Source of the DNA: Janthinobacterium tructae
Lineage (GTDB): Bacteria; Pseudomonadota; Gammaproteobacteria; Burkholderiales; Burkholderiaceae_D
Length of the DNA: 64,000 nucleotides
Direction of reading: 5' to 3'
Assembly: GCF_006517255.1 (NCBI RefSeq)
Contig: NZ_CP041185.1
Span: forward strand, 4,340,001-4,404,000
Of the stretch, positions 28,658-37,654 are shown in pieces (position 1 is the first letter of the stretch; the number at the start of each line of letters is the position of its first letter). A program made the position numbers and the translations under genes. The notes beneath the pieces were generated by a model, which saw nothing but the letters and a program-made list of their open reading frames with translations, did no database searches and was not told where the DNA came from.

Positions 28658-29161
28658 ATGGCAGACAAGAGCAGTACCGATTGGACCCTGATACCGGCCA
28701 GTCGTGCCGAAATCGAGCAAGTGCGCGAGCGTTGCCGGCGCCTGGTGCAGCGGCGTGCCGTGATGTCGGCGGGCGCCTCGGCCATTCCCATTCCCGGCAT
28801 CGACCTGATGTCCGATGTCGGCTTGTTTTCCATGCTGATCAACGATATCAACCACGAATTCGGCCTGACGCCCGAACAGATCGAGCGCCTCAACCCGCAG
28901 TTCAAGCTGATGGCCTACCGCGCGGCGGTGGGCATGGGTGGCATGCTGGTGGGGAAGCTGGTGTCGCGCGAACTGATCCTCCAGCTGCTCAAGCGCAGTG
29001 GTGTCAAGATTGCCACCAAGCAGGTGGCGCGCTTTGTGCCGTTCGCCGGGCAGGCGGTGGCGGCGGTCATCGGCTACGCCGTGTTCCGCCAGATCGGCAA
29101 CCAGCACGTGAATGCCTGCGCCGCGGTGGCGCAGGAGTTGCTCACGGTCAGGCCGGAGTAA
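28658..29161 (+). CDS. DUF697-like small membrane-associated protein
   Basis: 167 aa. A soluble N-terminal segment includes RRLVQRRAVMSAGASAIPIPGIDLMSDVGL, with the AIPIPGID motif common in DUF697/EcsC-like proteins. Two weak hydrophobic stretches follow (YRAAVGMGGMLVGKL and FAGQAVAAVIGYAVF). The start is ATG 28658 with CGGAGA about 8 nt upstream. Function is unknown; relatives are often stress-linked or GTPase-associated. It is convergent with minE (5-bp gap). Confidence 0.72.
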   Translation: MADKSSTDWTLIPASRAEIEQVRERCRRLVQRRAVMSAGASAIPIPGIDLMSDVGLFSMLINDINHEFGLTPEQIERLNPQFKLMAYRAAVGMGGMLVGKLVSRELILQLLKRSGVKIATKQVARFVPFAGQAVAAVIGYAVFRQIGNQHVNACAAVAQELLTVRPE

Positions 29162-29166
29162 AGACC

Positions 29167-29418
29167 TTAAGCGTCCGGCAGCACCACGTTGACGTCGAGT
29201 ACCTCCAGGTTGCCCTGGCGGTCCAGCGAGATCTTGATGTCGTCGGCATTGACCTTGGTGTACTTGGAAATGACGGCGATCAATTCCTTGTGCAGGGCGG
29301 GCAGGAAGTCCGGACCACCGCGGCCGCTGCGTTCGCGGGCGATGATGATCTGCAGGCGTTCCTTGGCGGCGGTCGCCGTCTTCGGCTTGGGGGGGAACAG
29401 GAAAGAAAGCAAGGCCAT
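29167..29418 (-). CDS. minE: Cell division topological specificity factor MinE
   Basis: An 83-aa protein that stimulates MinD ATPase and drives the pole-to-pole oscillation keeping MinC away from midcell. The N-terminal membrane-contact segment [15 protein letters not shown] precedes [12 protein letters not shown], the MinD-binding helix/strand, and the [17 protein letters not shown] dimer domain. It starts 1 nt after the minD stop. Confidence 0.97.
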   Translation of the reverse strand: MALLSFLFPPKPKTATAAKERLQIIIARERSGRGGPDFLPALHKELIAVISKYTKVNADDIKISLDRQGNLEVLDVNVVLPDA

Positions 29419-29419
29419 A

Positions 29420-30235
29420 TCACTTCGCCCCAAAAATGCGCTGGAGTAATCCAGGCTTTTCATAGTTGGTAAAGCGCAACTCGACCTCTTCGCCGAGGAA
29501 ACGCGAGACCACGTCTTCATAGGCTTGCGCCACGTCCGTGCCCTTGAAATGGATGGCCGGATTGCCCTGGTTCGAGGCGGCCAGCACTTGTTCCGATTCC
29601 GGAATGATGCCCACCAGCGGGATGCGCAGGATTTCCTGCACGTCCTGGTAGGACAGCATTTCATCCGATTCCACGCGTTTCGGCGAGTAACGGGTGATCA
29701 GCAAATGTTCCTTGACCGGCTCGCCGCCCGTCTGCGCGCGGCGCGACTTGGCTTGCAGGATGCCCAGGATGCGGTCCGAATCGCGCACCGACGACACTTC
29801 CGGGTTGGTGACGATGATGGCTTCGTCGGCAAACGTCAGCGCCATCAGCGCGCCATGCTCGATGCCGGCCGGGGAATCGCAGATGATGAACTCGAAACCC
29901 ATGTTGATCAGGTCGTTCAACACGCGTTCCACGCCTTCTTCCGACAAGGCATCCTTGTCGCGCGTCTGCGACGCGGGCAGGATGAACAGGTTGTCGCAGT
30001 GCTTGTCCTTGATCAGGGCCTGGTTCAGCGTGGCTTCCTTGTTGATCACATTGATCAGGTCGTAGACGACGCGGCGCTCGCAACCCATGATCAGGTCGAG
30101 GTTGCGCAGACCCACGTCAAAATCGAGCACGGCTGTCTTGTGGCCGCGCAGGGCCAGGCCAGTGGAAAAACTGGCGCTAGAGGTCGTCTTGCCGACACCG
30201 CCCTTGCCGGACGTCACAACAATAATTCTTGCCAC
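29420..30235 (-). CDS. minD: Septum-site determining ATPase MinD
   Basis: A 271-aa membrane-cycling ParA-type ATPase. The deviant Walker A KGGVGKTT is at residues 11-18, with [13 protein letters not shown] next and Walker B-like [14 protein letters not shown]. The C-terminal amphipathic helix (LLQRIFGAK) mediates membrane binding. It sits between minC (37-nt gap) and minE (1-nt gap), the standard order. Confidence 0.98.
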   Translation of the reverse strand: MARIIVVTSGKGGVGKTTSSASFSTGLALRGHKTAVLDFDVGLRNLDLIMGCERRVVYDLINVINKEATLNQALIKDKHCDNLFILPASQTRDKDALSEEGVERVLNDLINMGFEFIICDSPAGIEHGALMALTFADEAIIVTNPEVSSVRDSDRILGILQAKSRRAQTGGEPVKEHLLITRYSPKRVESDEMLSYQDVQEILRIPLVGIIPESEQVLAASNQGNPAIHFKGTDVAQAYEDVVSRFLGEEVELRFTNYEKPGLLQRIFGAK

Positions 30236-30272
30236 AAATAATCCTTTTCAGATATCTCTTGAATTGTGCAGC

Positions 30273-31016
30273 TTAAGAGCGGTTCACGGGAGTGACCGGA
30301 TTGACAGAGTGTATATCGATTCTGTCTCCAGCCAAACGAATTTGCGCCGGTCCGCGTGCCATTTCCGCCGGGAAACCATCCTCGAACGTGCGGTAGACGC
30401 CGGCGATCGACACCAGTTCAGGCTCCATGGCCAGCGCGAAAATGCGCGCCTGGGCATTGCCCGAGGCGCCGGCCAGCGCGCGGCCATACAGCGAGGAATA
30501 CACATGGATGCTGCCGTCGGCGATGATTTCGGCGCCATTGTTCACCACGGCTGTGATGATCAGGTCGCAGCCGCGCGCATAAATGCGCTGGCCCGCCCGC
30601 ACGGGCGTGTCGATCACCATCACTTGCGCTTCGGCGCCCGCCTGGGCGGCCGCCGTGGGCGTATCCTTGGGCGGCGCATCGTCGCGCGTCTTGCCGCTAT
30701 CGAGGCTCAAGCCTTGCGCCAGAATGGCGTCCTGCATCTCGGCTGGCGCATTGCGCACGGCCACGGCATTCAAGCGGTACTTTTTCAGCAGGGCCACCAG
30801 TGAAGCCCAATCGACGGGCATGCCGCCAGGCGGCAAGTCGGCCACGTCCAGCACGGCCAGGTCATCTTCGAAAAAGTCCGCCACGCCTCCCGTCATGTCG
30901 CGCAAGGCGGCATCGAGTGCCTGCGTATCGGCGCTATGCACAATGGCGGAAACGGCGACGACGGTGGAAATCTTGATTTCGATAGGCTTCTGCGACGGGC
31001 TTTTGGACATAAACAT
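30273..31016 (-). CDS. minC: Septum-site determining protein MinC
   Basis: 247 aa, an inhibitor of FtsZ assembly. The N-terminal FtsZ-binding domain covers about 10-110. A long, low-complexity linker (about 115-145) precedes the C-terminal beta-helix (GQRIYARGCDLIITAVVNNGAEIIADGSIHVY and GRALAGASGN, typical MinD-binding signature). The start is ATG 31016 or the ATG two codons later (MSKSP). Confidence 0.95.
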   Translation of the reverse strand: MFMSKSPSQKPIEIKISTVVAVSAIVHSADTQALDAALRDMTGGVADFFEDDLAVLDVADLPPGGMPVDWASLVALLKKYRLNAVAVRNAPAEMQDAILAQGLSLDSGKTRDDAPPKDTPTAAAQAGAEAQVMVIDTPVRAGQRIYARGCDLIITAVVNNGAEIIADGSIHVYSSLYGRALAGASGNAQARIFALAMEPELVSIAGVYRTFEDGFPAEMARGPAQIRLAGDRIDIHSVNPVTPVNRS

Positions 31017-31156
31017 TTATCAAAGTGAAACTGCGGCAGGCCAGATGTTCCGTACGGCAACAATGGAAGCAGTAAATTTCTTGCATTCTACTGCAAAAAA
31101 ATCAGCATCAGGGGCCTGGCGCGTGCTATTCCGCAGTGCAACACCTACTTCATGTC

Positions 31157-31197
31157 AAAAAAAATGGGCGGCGCCCCGGAAAACCGCTGCGCCGCCC
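31157..31197 (-). terminator. Rho-independent terminator after metE
   Basis: Outer stem GGGCGGCGC / GCGCCGCCC with a small inner CGG-AAAA-CCG stem. On the minus strand it is followed by eight T residues, so it terminates metE, which ends at 31235. Confidence 0.88.
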
Positions 31198-31234
31198 TGA
31201 AAGCAGCCCTGCATGCGGCCTGGGTCGGCTTATG

Positions 31235-33550
31235 TCATGCAGCCGCGCGCATCTGCTGAGCCGCCGCGACCATATTTTTTAAAGCCGCTTCCGTTTCCGC
31301 CCAGCCCCGCGTCTTCAGGCCGCAGTCCGGGTTCACCCATAAATTGGCTGGCGGAATGACGGCGCTGGCTTTTTGCAGCAAGCGCACCATGTCGAGAGTC
31401 GAGGGGACGCGCGGCGAGTGGATGTCGTACACGCCGGGGCCGATTTCGTTCTGATACCGGAACTGGCCCAAGTCCGTCAGTAATTCCATGTCCGAGCGGC
31501 TCGTCTCTAAGGTGATGACGTCGGCATCCATGGCGGCGATCTGCGGCAGGATGTTGTTGAACTCGGCATAGCACATGTGCGTGTGGATCTGCGTCGCGTC
31601 GCTGACGACGGACGCGGCGATGCGGAAGGCGCGCGTGGCCCAGTCCAGGTAGGCGTCCCACTGGCCGCGGCGCAGCGGCAAGCCTTCGCGGATGGCCGGT
31701 TCGTCGATCTGGATGATGCCGATGCCGGCCGTTTCCAGGTCTTGTACCTCGTCGCGGATGGCCAGGGCCAGCTGCAGCGCCGTGCTGGCGCGCGGCTGGT
31801 CGTCGCGCACGAACGACCATTGCAAGAGCGTGACGGGGCCCGTCAGCATGCCCTTCATGGGTTTATGCGTCAGGCTTTGCGCGTGCACCGTCCAGGCCAC
31901 CGTCATGGCGGCCGGGCGCTGCACATCGCCGTAGAGGACGGGCGGTTTCACACAGCGCGAGCCGTACGATTGCACCCAGCCCAGGCGCGTGAAGGCGAAC
32001 CCGTCCAGTTGCTCGCCGAAGTATTCGACCATGTCGTTGCGTTCCGCTTCGCCATGCACCAGCACGTCCAGGCCCAGCGCTTCCTGCCGCGCCACGGCGT
32101 GGGCGATTTCGGCGCGCATCTGCTGTTCATACTCGACGCTGGCCAGTTCGCCCCGTTGACGGCTGGCGCGGGCGGCGCGGATGGCCGCCGTCTGCGGGAA
32201 GGAGCCGATGGTCGTCGTCGGGAAGTCGGGCAGCTGGAAACGCGCGCGCTGCACGGCCTGGCGCAGCGGGAAGCTGGAATCGCGGCGGTCGACGGTGGGC
32301 GTGAGCGCTTGCAGGCGCTGCGTGACCGAGGCACGCTGGACGCGGGGGCTGGCGCGCCGCCCGGCGATGGCCAGGCGGGAACTGGCCAATGCGGCCAGCG
32401 TGGCGGCGTCGGACTGGCCTTCGAGCGCGCCCTTGAGAACGGCGATTTCCGACAGTTTTTCCGTGGCAAACGCCAGCCAGCTCTTGATTTCCCCGTCGAG
32501 CTCCGTTTCCGCTTCCAGGCTGAACGGCACGTGCAGCAGCGAGCACGACGGCGCCAGCCATAGCTGGCCGTTGCGCCTCGCTGCCAGCGGCTGCAGCACG
32601 GCCAGGGCCGCGTCGAGGTCGGTGCGCCAGATATTGCGCCCGTCGACGATGCCGATCGACAAGACTTTATGCTCGGGCAACCAGTCCGTCACGCTGATCA
32701 ATTCATGCGGCGCGCGGATGCCGTCCACGTGCAGGCCGGCCACGGGCAGGCGGCAGGTCAGGCTGAGGTTTTCTTCCAGCGGCGAGAAATATGTGGCCAG
32801 CAAGATATTCACGCCCACCTGGTTCAGCTGCCAGTAGGTGCTCTCAACAGCGCTGCGCCAGGCGTTGGGCAAGTCCAGGCCCAAAATCGGTTCATCGAGC
32901 TGCACCCACGTCACGCCTTGCTGTTTCAGGCGGTCGAGCAGGGCGCCGTACACGGGCAGCAATTGTTCCAGCAGGGCCAGACGCTCGAAGCCCGGCGTCT
33001 TTTCCTTGCCCAGCCAGAGGAAGGTGAGGGGGCCGATCAGGGCCGCCTTGACCTGGTGGCCCAGTGCCTGCGCCTCGGCCACTTCCGCCAGCAGGCGCTC
33101 GCCAGCCAGCGAAAACTGCGTCTGCGGCGACAATTCGGGCACCAGGTAGTGGTAATTGGTGTCAAACCACTTGCTCATTTCCAGCGCGGCAGTGCCTGCG
33201 GCGTGTGCATGGCCGCAGTCCGCGTGTTGCGCCTGCGTTGCTTCACCGCGCGCCATCGTGAAATAGCGCGCCAGTGGCGATTGCTCCGGCGTAAAGTTGA
33301 AACGCGCCGGTTCGCAGCCCAGCAGCTGGATATGGCTGGCCACCTGGTCATACAAGGCGAAGTCGCCCACGGTGACGTAATCGAGCCCGGCATCGCGTTG
33401 CAAGGCCCAGTGGCGCGCACGCAATTGCTGGCCCGTCGCTTCCAGGGCCGCCTCGGACACCTCGCCACGCCAGTGGCGTTCCAGTGCCAGTTTCAGTTCA
33501 CGCGCGGCGCCGATACGGGGAAAGCCAAGGATGTGGGTACGAATGGTCAT
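31235..33550 (-). CDS. metE: Cobalamin-independent methionine synthase MetE
   Basis: 771 aa. It transfers the methyl group of 5-methyltetrahydropteroyl-tri-glutamate to homocysteine, the last step of methionine synthesis. There are two barrel halves. The zinc site is visible as His and Cys in [10 protein letters not shown] and Cys in [12 protein letters not shown], with Glu in [13 protein letters not shown]. The N-terminus [16 protein letters not shown] is typical. The start is ATG 33550. It is divergent from metR and carries a MetR box plus a plausible promoter upstream. Confidence 0.97.
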   Translation of the reverse strand: MTIRTHILGFPRIGAARELKLALERHWRGEVSEAALEATGQQLRARHWALQRDAGLDYVTVGDFALYDQVASHIQLLGCEPARFNFTPEQSPLARYFTMARGEATQAQHADCGHAHAAGTAALEMSKWFDTNYHYLVPELSPQTQFSLAGERLLAEVAEAQALGHQVKAALIGPLTFLWLGKEKTPGFERLALLEQLLPVYGALLDRLKQQGVTWVQLDEPILGLDLPNAWRSAVESTYWQLNQVGVNILLATYFSPLEENLSLTCRLPVAGLHVDGIRAPHELISVTDWLPEHKVLSIGIVDGRNIWRTDLDAALAVLQPLAARRNGQLWLAPSCSLLHVPFSLEAETELDGEIKSWLAFATEKLSEIAVLKGALEGQSDAATLAALASSRLAIAGRRASPRVQRASVTQRLQALTPTVDRRDSSFPLRQAVQRARFQLPDFPTTTIGSFPQTAAIRAARASRQRGELASVEYEQQMRAEIAHAVARQEALGLDVLVHGEAERNDMVEYFGEQLDGFAFTRLGWVQSYGSRCVKPPVLYGDVQRPAAMTVAWTVHAQSLTHKPMKGMLTGPVTLLQWSFVRDDQPRASTALQLALAIRDEVQDLETAGIGIIQIDEPAIREGLPLRRGQWDAYLDWATRAFRIAASVVSDATQIHTHMCYAEFNNILPQIAAMDADVITLETSRSDMELLTDLGQFRYQNEIGPGVYDIHSPRVPSTLDMVRLLQKASAVIPPANLWVNPDCGLKTRGWAETEAALKNMVAAAQQMRAAA

Positions 33551-33599
33551 GATGTCATCGAGATTTAATGTGAGTGCGCTAGAGTGTGCGGCAACTTGG

Positions 33600-33628
33600 T
33601 CTATAATCAAAACGAAACATTTTGCCGA
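33600..33628 (-). promoter_or_regulatory. Candidate metE promoter
   Basis: On the minus strand, TCGGCA (33628-33623), a 17-bp spacer and TATAGA (33605-33600). The expected start is near 33593, which places the MetR box centre about 48 bp upstream, a usual activator position. Confidence 0.5.
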
Positions 33629-33634
33629 ATAACA

Positions 33635-33647
33635 TGAAAATAATTCA
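33635..33647. promoter_or_regulatory. MetR-binding box between metE and metR
   Basis: TGAAAATAATTCA is a perfect match to the known MetR consensus TGAA-N5-TTCA with an A/T-rich centre. It lies 85 bp upstream of the metE start and 22 bp upstream of metR, so it can serve activation of metE and autorepression of metR. Confidence 0.85.
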
Positions 33648-33668
33648 CGCACATCCCCCCATTTCCCG

Positions 33669-34577
33669 ATGCTAGAAATTCGCCACCTGCGCACCCTGAG
33701 TGCCTTGCGTTCGTCCGGCAGCCTGGTGCGCGCCGCGCAGCTGCTCAATTTGACCCAGTCGGCGCTGTCGCACCAGATCCGCTTGCTCGAAGAGCGCTAC
33801 AAGGCGCCCCTGTTCGAGCGCAAGTCGATGCCGATCGCGTTTACGGCCACGGGCAGCCGGCTGCTGGAGCTGGCCGACAAGCTGCTGCCCGAGATCGAGC
33901 TGGCCGAGCGCGACGTGGCGCGCCTGTCGCAAGGCGACAAGGGGCAGCTGCGCGTGGCGCTCGAATGCCATACCTGCTTCGACTGGCTGATGCCGGTGAT
34001 GGATGCGTTCCGCCAGCGCTGGCCGGAAGTGGAGATCGACCTGGTATCGGGCTTTCACAGCGAACCGGCGGACTTGCTGCGCTCGGGCGAGGCCGATCTC
34101 GTGATCGGCTCGCCATATGGCCCCGATTTCACCGTGTTTCCCCTGTTCCGCTTTGAAATGCTGGTGGTGATGGCGCAGAAGCACCGGCTGCAGGCGCAGC
34201 GCCGGCTGGTGGCGGCTGACTTTACGGGCGAGACCCTGATCACCTATCCCGTGCCGGAAGAGCGCATCGACCTGATCCGCGAAGTGCTGCGGCCTGCCGG
34301 CATCGAGTTTGAGCGCCGCACGGCGGAACTGACGGTGGCCGTGCTGCAACTGGTGGCGAGCCGGCGCGGTATCGCCGCCTTGCCGAACTGGGCCATCAAG
34401 AATTATGTCGATTACGATTATGTGGTGGCGCGCCCGGTGGGCGAGCACGGCCTGTGGAGCGACTTGTACGTGTCCGTGCCGCAGCAGTTACAGGACAAGG
34501 CGTATGTGCGCGATTTCGTCAGCGTGATACGCGAGCAGTGTGCGGCCTCGCTCGACGGTATCAAGTTGTTGTCCTGA
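33669..34577 (+). CDS. metR: LysR-family regulator MetR
   Basis: 302 aa. The N-terminal winged helix (1-65; [19 protein letters not shown]) and C-terminal effector domain match Met[31 protein letters not shown] and [25 protein letters not shown] are typical. It senses homocysteine and activates metE. The leader between the MetR box and the ATG is about 20 nt and has no clear ribosome site, which implies weak translation. Confidence 0.95.
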   Translation: MLEIRHLRTLSALRSSGSLVRAAQLLNLTQSALSHQIRLLEERYKAPLFERKSMPIAFTATGSRLLELADKLLPEIELAERDVARLSQGDKGQLRVALECHTCFDWLMPVMDAFRQRWPEVEIDLVSGFHSEPADLLRSGEADLVIGSPYGPDFTVFPLFRFEMLVVMAQKHRLQAQRRLVAADFTGETLITYPVPEERIDLIREVLRPAGIEFERRTAELTVAVLQLVASRRGIAALPNWAIKNYVDYDYVVARPVGEHGLWSDLYVSVPQQLQDKAYVRDFVSVIREQCAASLDGIKLLS

Positions 34578-34612
34578 TTAGTGTTGTATTGGAAACAAAC
34601 CAACAGGAAAGC

Positions 34613-34626
34613 TTGATAAATATCAA
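34613..34626. promoter_or_regulatory. FNR/ANR-type box upstream of phasin gene
   Basis: TTGATAAATATCAA is a perfect TTGAT-N4-ATCAA site. A -10-like TACAGT at 34649-34654 predicts a start near 34661, which puts the box centre at about -41.5, the class II activator position. It suggests oxygen-limited induction of the phasin. Confidence 0.75.
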
Positions 34627-34706
34627 GGTTTAGCAATGAACCACCGCTTACAGTTGAGCACTGTGCGGCGCAACATGGCGCTGCCTACTCTTTGGGGAGG
34701 AACACG

Positions 34707-35192
34707 ATGTTTTCATTTTCCGAGCAATGGGCACTCGCCGGCAAGGCCGTGGTGGAAGCACAATGGATCAGCGCGCAAGCGTATGCCCAGGCCGCCGTCG
34801 ACAGCGGCGCCAGCGTGCTGGATTTGCAGCTCGACGCGGCCCGCGCGGCGCTGGCGGCCGCTACGGTGGCGGGCAATCAGCTGCTGTCCGTGAAGGATAC
34901 GCAAGCGCTGCTGGAACTGTCGCGCACGCAGTCGCAACTGGCCATTGAACGCATCGGTGCATATGGCCGCCAGGCAAAGGATATTGCTCAAGAAACCCAG
35001 GAGAAATTCGACACTGTGACAAAGGGTGAGTTTGCTGCATCGCGTCAAAAATTTGGCGAGCTGTTGCAGGTGGTAAAGCAAACGCCCGTGCCCCTGATTA
35101 TTCCCTTCAATAATTTTCTAAAAACCACTTTCAGCGGCGCCGATGAAGGGTATGATAAAAATAAAAACACGCGTCCCGCTCGTCAAGCGTAG
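34707..35192 (+). CDS. Phasin family protein
   Basis: A 161-aa granule-coating protein of polyhydroxybutyrate inclusions. It starts MFSFSEQWALAGKAVVEAQW and is a largely helical amphipathic protein with alanine-rich repeats (about 20-110), a phasin_2-type pattern. GGGGAGG lies about 6 nt before ATG 34707. It precedes the phaA and phaB homologues and has a perfect FNR-type box upstream. Phasins regulate granule size and number. Confidence 0.88.
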   Translation: MFSFSEQWALAGKAVVEAQWISAQAYAQAAVDSGASVLDLQLDAARAALAAATVAGNQLLSVKDTQALLELSRTQSQLAIERIGAYGRQAKDIAQETQEKFDTVTKGEFAASRQKFGELLQVVKQTPVPLIIPFNNFLKTTFSGADEGYDKNKNTRPARQA

Positions 35193-35404
35193 GCGCGTTG
35201 CGGCCCGGCAGCGGCTATCCGCCGCGCCAGGCCGCCCGCCGCCACCGCAGGGCAGGCCGCCATCGCTGCCGCCTGCGGTGTGGCGCTGGAACTGTGGCGT
35301 ATGCCACGCTAGAATGAAACACAGCTTGCTGTGTCTTCCCGGATTCATTGGATTGTATTCGCACCTTCACTTTGGCCCTCGTGGCCTGCATATCGGAGAA
35401 ATAA

Positions 35405-36583
35405 ATGGATGATGTCGTAATCGTGGCCGCCGGCCGTACCGCAGTCGGCAAATTCGGTGGCAGTCTGGCCAAGATTCCTGCGTCCGAACTGGGCGCGCAT
35501 GTAATCAAGGGCTTGCTGGCACAAACCGGCATTGACCCGAACCTGATCGGCGAAGCGATCCTGGGCCAGGTGCTGACGGCTGCCGTCGGCCAGAACGCCG
35601 CGCGCCAGGCTGTCATCAAGGCTGGCCTGCCCAGCTCCATCCCGGCATTCACCATCAACAAGGTATGCGGCAGCGGCCTGAAGGCCACGCACCTGGCGGC
35701 GCAAGCGATCAAATGCGGCGATGCCAACATCATCATCGCCGGCGGCCAGGAAAACATGAGCGCCTCGCCACACGCGATGAACGGCTCGCGCGACGGTTTC
35801 CGCATGGGCGACTTCAAGATGGTCGACACCATGATCGTCGACGGCCTGTGGGACGTGTACAACCAGTACCACATGGGCATCACGGCGGAAAATGTCGCCA
35901 AGAAATACGAAGTGACGCGCGCCGAGCAGGATGAGTTCGCGCTGCAGTCGCAACTGAAGGCGGAAGCGGCGCAAAAAGCGGGCAAGTTCAAGGATGAAAT
36001 CCTGCCGCTGGAAATCGCCAACAAAAAAGGCACCGTGGTCTTCGACAGCGACGAATACATCAAGCCGGGCTCGACCCTGGAATCGCTGACCGGCCTGCGC
36101 CCTGCGTTCGCCAAGGACGGTACCGTCACCGCCGGCAATGCTTCCGGCCTGAACGATGGCGCCGCCGGCGTCATCATGATGTCCGCTGCGCAAGCGAAAG
36201 AACTGGGCTTGAAGCCGCTGGCACGCATCAAGGCCTACGCCTCGTCGGGCCTGGACCCGGCCGTCATGGGCATGGGCCCTGTCTCCGCTTCGCGTCTGTG
36301 CCTGAAAAAAGCCGGCTGGACGCATGAAGAGCTGGACTTGATGGAAATCAATGAAGCGTTTGCCGCGCAAGCGATTGCCGTCAACAAGGAAATGGGCTGG
36401 GATACCAGCAAGATCAACGTGAACGGCGGCGCGATTGCCATCGGCCATCCGATCGGCGCGTCCGGCGCGCGCATCCTGGTAACCCTGATCCACGAAATGA
36501 TACGCCGCGACGCCAAGAAAGGCCTGGCCGCATTGTGCATCGGCGGCGGCATGGGTGTCGCTCTAGCGATCGAACGCGACTAA
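35405..36583 (+). CDS. phaA: Acetyl-CoA C-acetyltransferase (beta-ketothiolase)
   Basis: A 392-aa thiolase that condenses two acetyl-CoA into acetoacetyl-CoA. The nucleophile Cys88 is in [12 protein letters not shown], His348 in [14 protein letters not shown] and Cys378 in LCIGGGMG. Given phaB downstream and the phasin upstream, the PHB role is likely; fatty-acid degradation is also possible. The upstream 212 bp is GC-rich with no clear regulatory motif. AGAAATAA precedes the ATG. A copy of the 66-nt hairpin element lies between it and phaB. Confidence 0.92.
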   Translation: MDDVVIVAAGRTAVGKFGGSLAKIPASELGAHVIKGLLAQTGIDPNLIGEAILGQVLTAAVGQNAARQAVIKAGLPSSIPAFTINKVCGSGLKATHLAAQAIKCGDANIIIAGGQENMSASPHAMNGSRDGFRMGDFKMVDTMIVDGLWDVYNQYHMGITAENVAKKYEVTRAEQDEFALQSQLKAEAAQKAGKFKDEILPLEIANKKGTVVFDSDEYIKPGSTLESLTGLRPAFAKDGTVTAGNASGLNDGAAGVIMMSAAQAKELGLKPLARIKAYASSGLDPAVMGMGPVSASRLCLKKAGWTHEELDLMEINEAFAAQAIAVNKEMGWDTSKINVNGGAIAIGHPIGASGARILVTLIHEMIRRDAKKGLAALCIGGGMGVALAIERD

Positions 36584-36628
36584 GTAGCTGGCACCGCCCC
36601 CAAGCTACTGCGCGGCGCGCTTTGCGGC

Positions 36629-36694
36629 CTGCGATGCTCACCGTGTTGAAACACGGTTGCGCTTCTTAGCCACAAATCATCGCCGCTCGCTACG
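36629..36694 (+). repeat. 66-nt intergenic hairpin element, copy 2
   Basis: Starts CTGCGATGCTCAC and ends CGCTCGCTACG, the same length as the copy at 9791-9856. The core hairpin is ACCGTGT (36640-36646), loop TGAA, ACACGGT (36651-36657). Relative to copy 1 three base pairs differ and each is compensated. It lies in the phaA-phaB gap. Confidence 0.75.
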
Positions 36695-36795
36695 CTTGGG
36701 TACGGTGCGGTTTGCCGCCGTGATGCAACGGTTGTGGACTGCCTTACCTAATTAATTAACTTTTTAGCAACAGAACGACACTGAGGGGATGAAAA

Positions 36796-37536
36796 ATGGC
36801 AAGAGTTGCATTGGTAACCGGCGGCATGGGTGGTCTGGGCGAAGCGGTGTGTTTCAAACTGGCGGCGCTCGGTTATCGCGTGGTCACGACCTATTCTCCA
36901 GGCAATCAGAAGGTCGCGGACTGGCTGGCGACGACCAAGGACATGGGCTATGACTTCAAGGCGTATCCGTGCGACGTGGCCGACTATGATTCGGCCGCCG
37001 CCTGCGTGGCTGCCGTGGAAAAGGACATCGGTCCTGTCGACGTGCTGGTGAATAACGCCGGCATCACGCGCGACATGACGTTCAAGAAGATGGACAAGCC
37101 GAACTGGGATGCCGTGATGGGCACCAACCTCGACTCGGTTTTCAACATGACCAAGCCTGTCTGCGACGGCATGGTGGAACGCGGCTGGGGCCGCATCATC
37201 AATATCTCGTCCGTGAACGGCCAGAAGGGTGCCTTCGGCCAGACCAACTATTCGGCCGCGAAAGCCGGCATGCACGGTTTCACCAAGTCGCTGGCGCTGG
37301 AAGTGGCGCGCAAGAACGTCACCGTCAACACCATTTCGCCAGGCTACATCGGCACCAAGATGGTCATGGCAATTCCACAGGAAGTGCTCGACAGCAAAAT
37401 CATCCCGCAAATTCCGATGGCGCGCCTGGGCAAGCCGGAAGAAGTGGCCGGTCTGGTGGCCTACCTGGCTTCTGATGAAGCCGCGTTCGTCACGGGCGCC
37501 AACATCTCGATCAACGGCGGCCAGCACATGTCGTAA
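36796..37536 (+). CDS. phaB: Acetoacetyl-CoA reductase PhaB
   Basis: A 246-aa short-chain dehydrogenase that reduces acetoacetyl-CoA to (R)-3-hydroxybutyryl-CoA with NADPH. The cofactor motif TGGMGGLGEAV is at residues 8-18, NNAGITRD near 85, the catalytic Ser in NISSVNGQKGAFG and Tyr/Lys in NYSAAKAGMHGF. GAGGGG lies about 8 nt before ATG 36796. The PHB synthase phaC is not in the window. A terminator follows at 37559. Confidence 0.94.
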   Translation: MARVALVTGGMGGLGEAVCFKLAALGYRVVTTYSPGNQKVADWLATTKDMGYDFKAYPCDVADYDSAAACVAAVEKDIGPVDVLVNNAGITRDMTFKKMDKPNWDAVMGTNLDSVFNMTKPVCDGMVERGWGRIINISSVNGQKGAFGQTNYSAAKAGMHGFTKSLALEVARKNVTVNTISPGYIGTKMVMAIPQEVLDSKIIPQIPMARLGKPEEVAGLVAYLASDEAAFVTGANISINGGQHMS

Positions 37537-37558
37537 TCGTTGTTGAGGTAAAACCGAG

Positions 37559-37582
37559 AGACAGCTGCGGCTGTCTTTTTTT
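37559..37582 (+). terminator. Rho-independent terminator after phaB
   Basis: Stem AGACAGC / GCTGTCT with loop TGCG followed by six to seven T residues, 22 nt after the phaB stop. Confidence 0.85.
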
Positions 37583-37654
37583 ATGCTTGCGAGCAAAACA
37601 AGGGGAGTGCGGGATTTGCCTTAGAATCAGCATTTCTTCATCGCATCATTCTCC

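Noticed and set aside
33551..33668. Cobalamin riboswitch before metE
   Set aside because: The gap is only 118 bp and has no B12-box; control by MetR explains the region.
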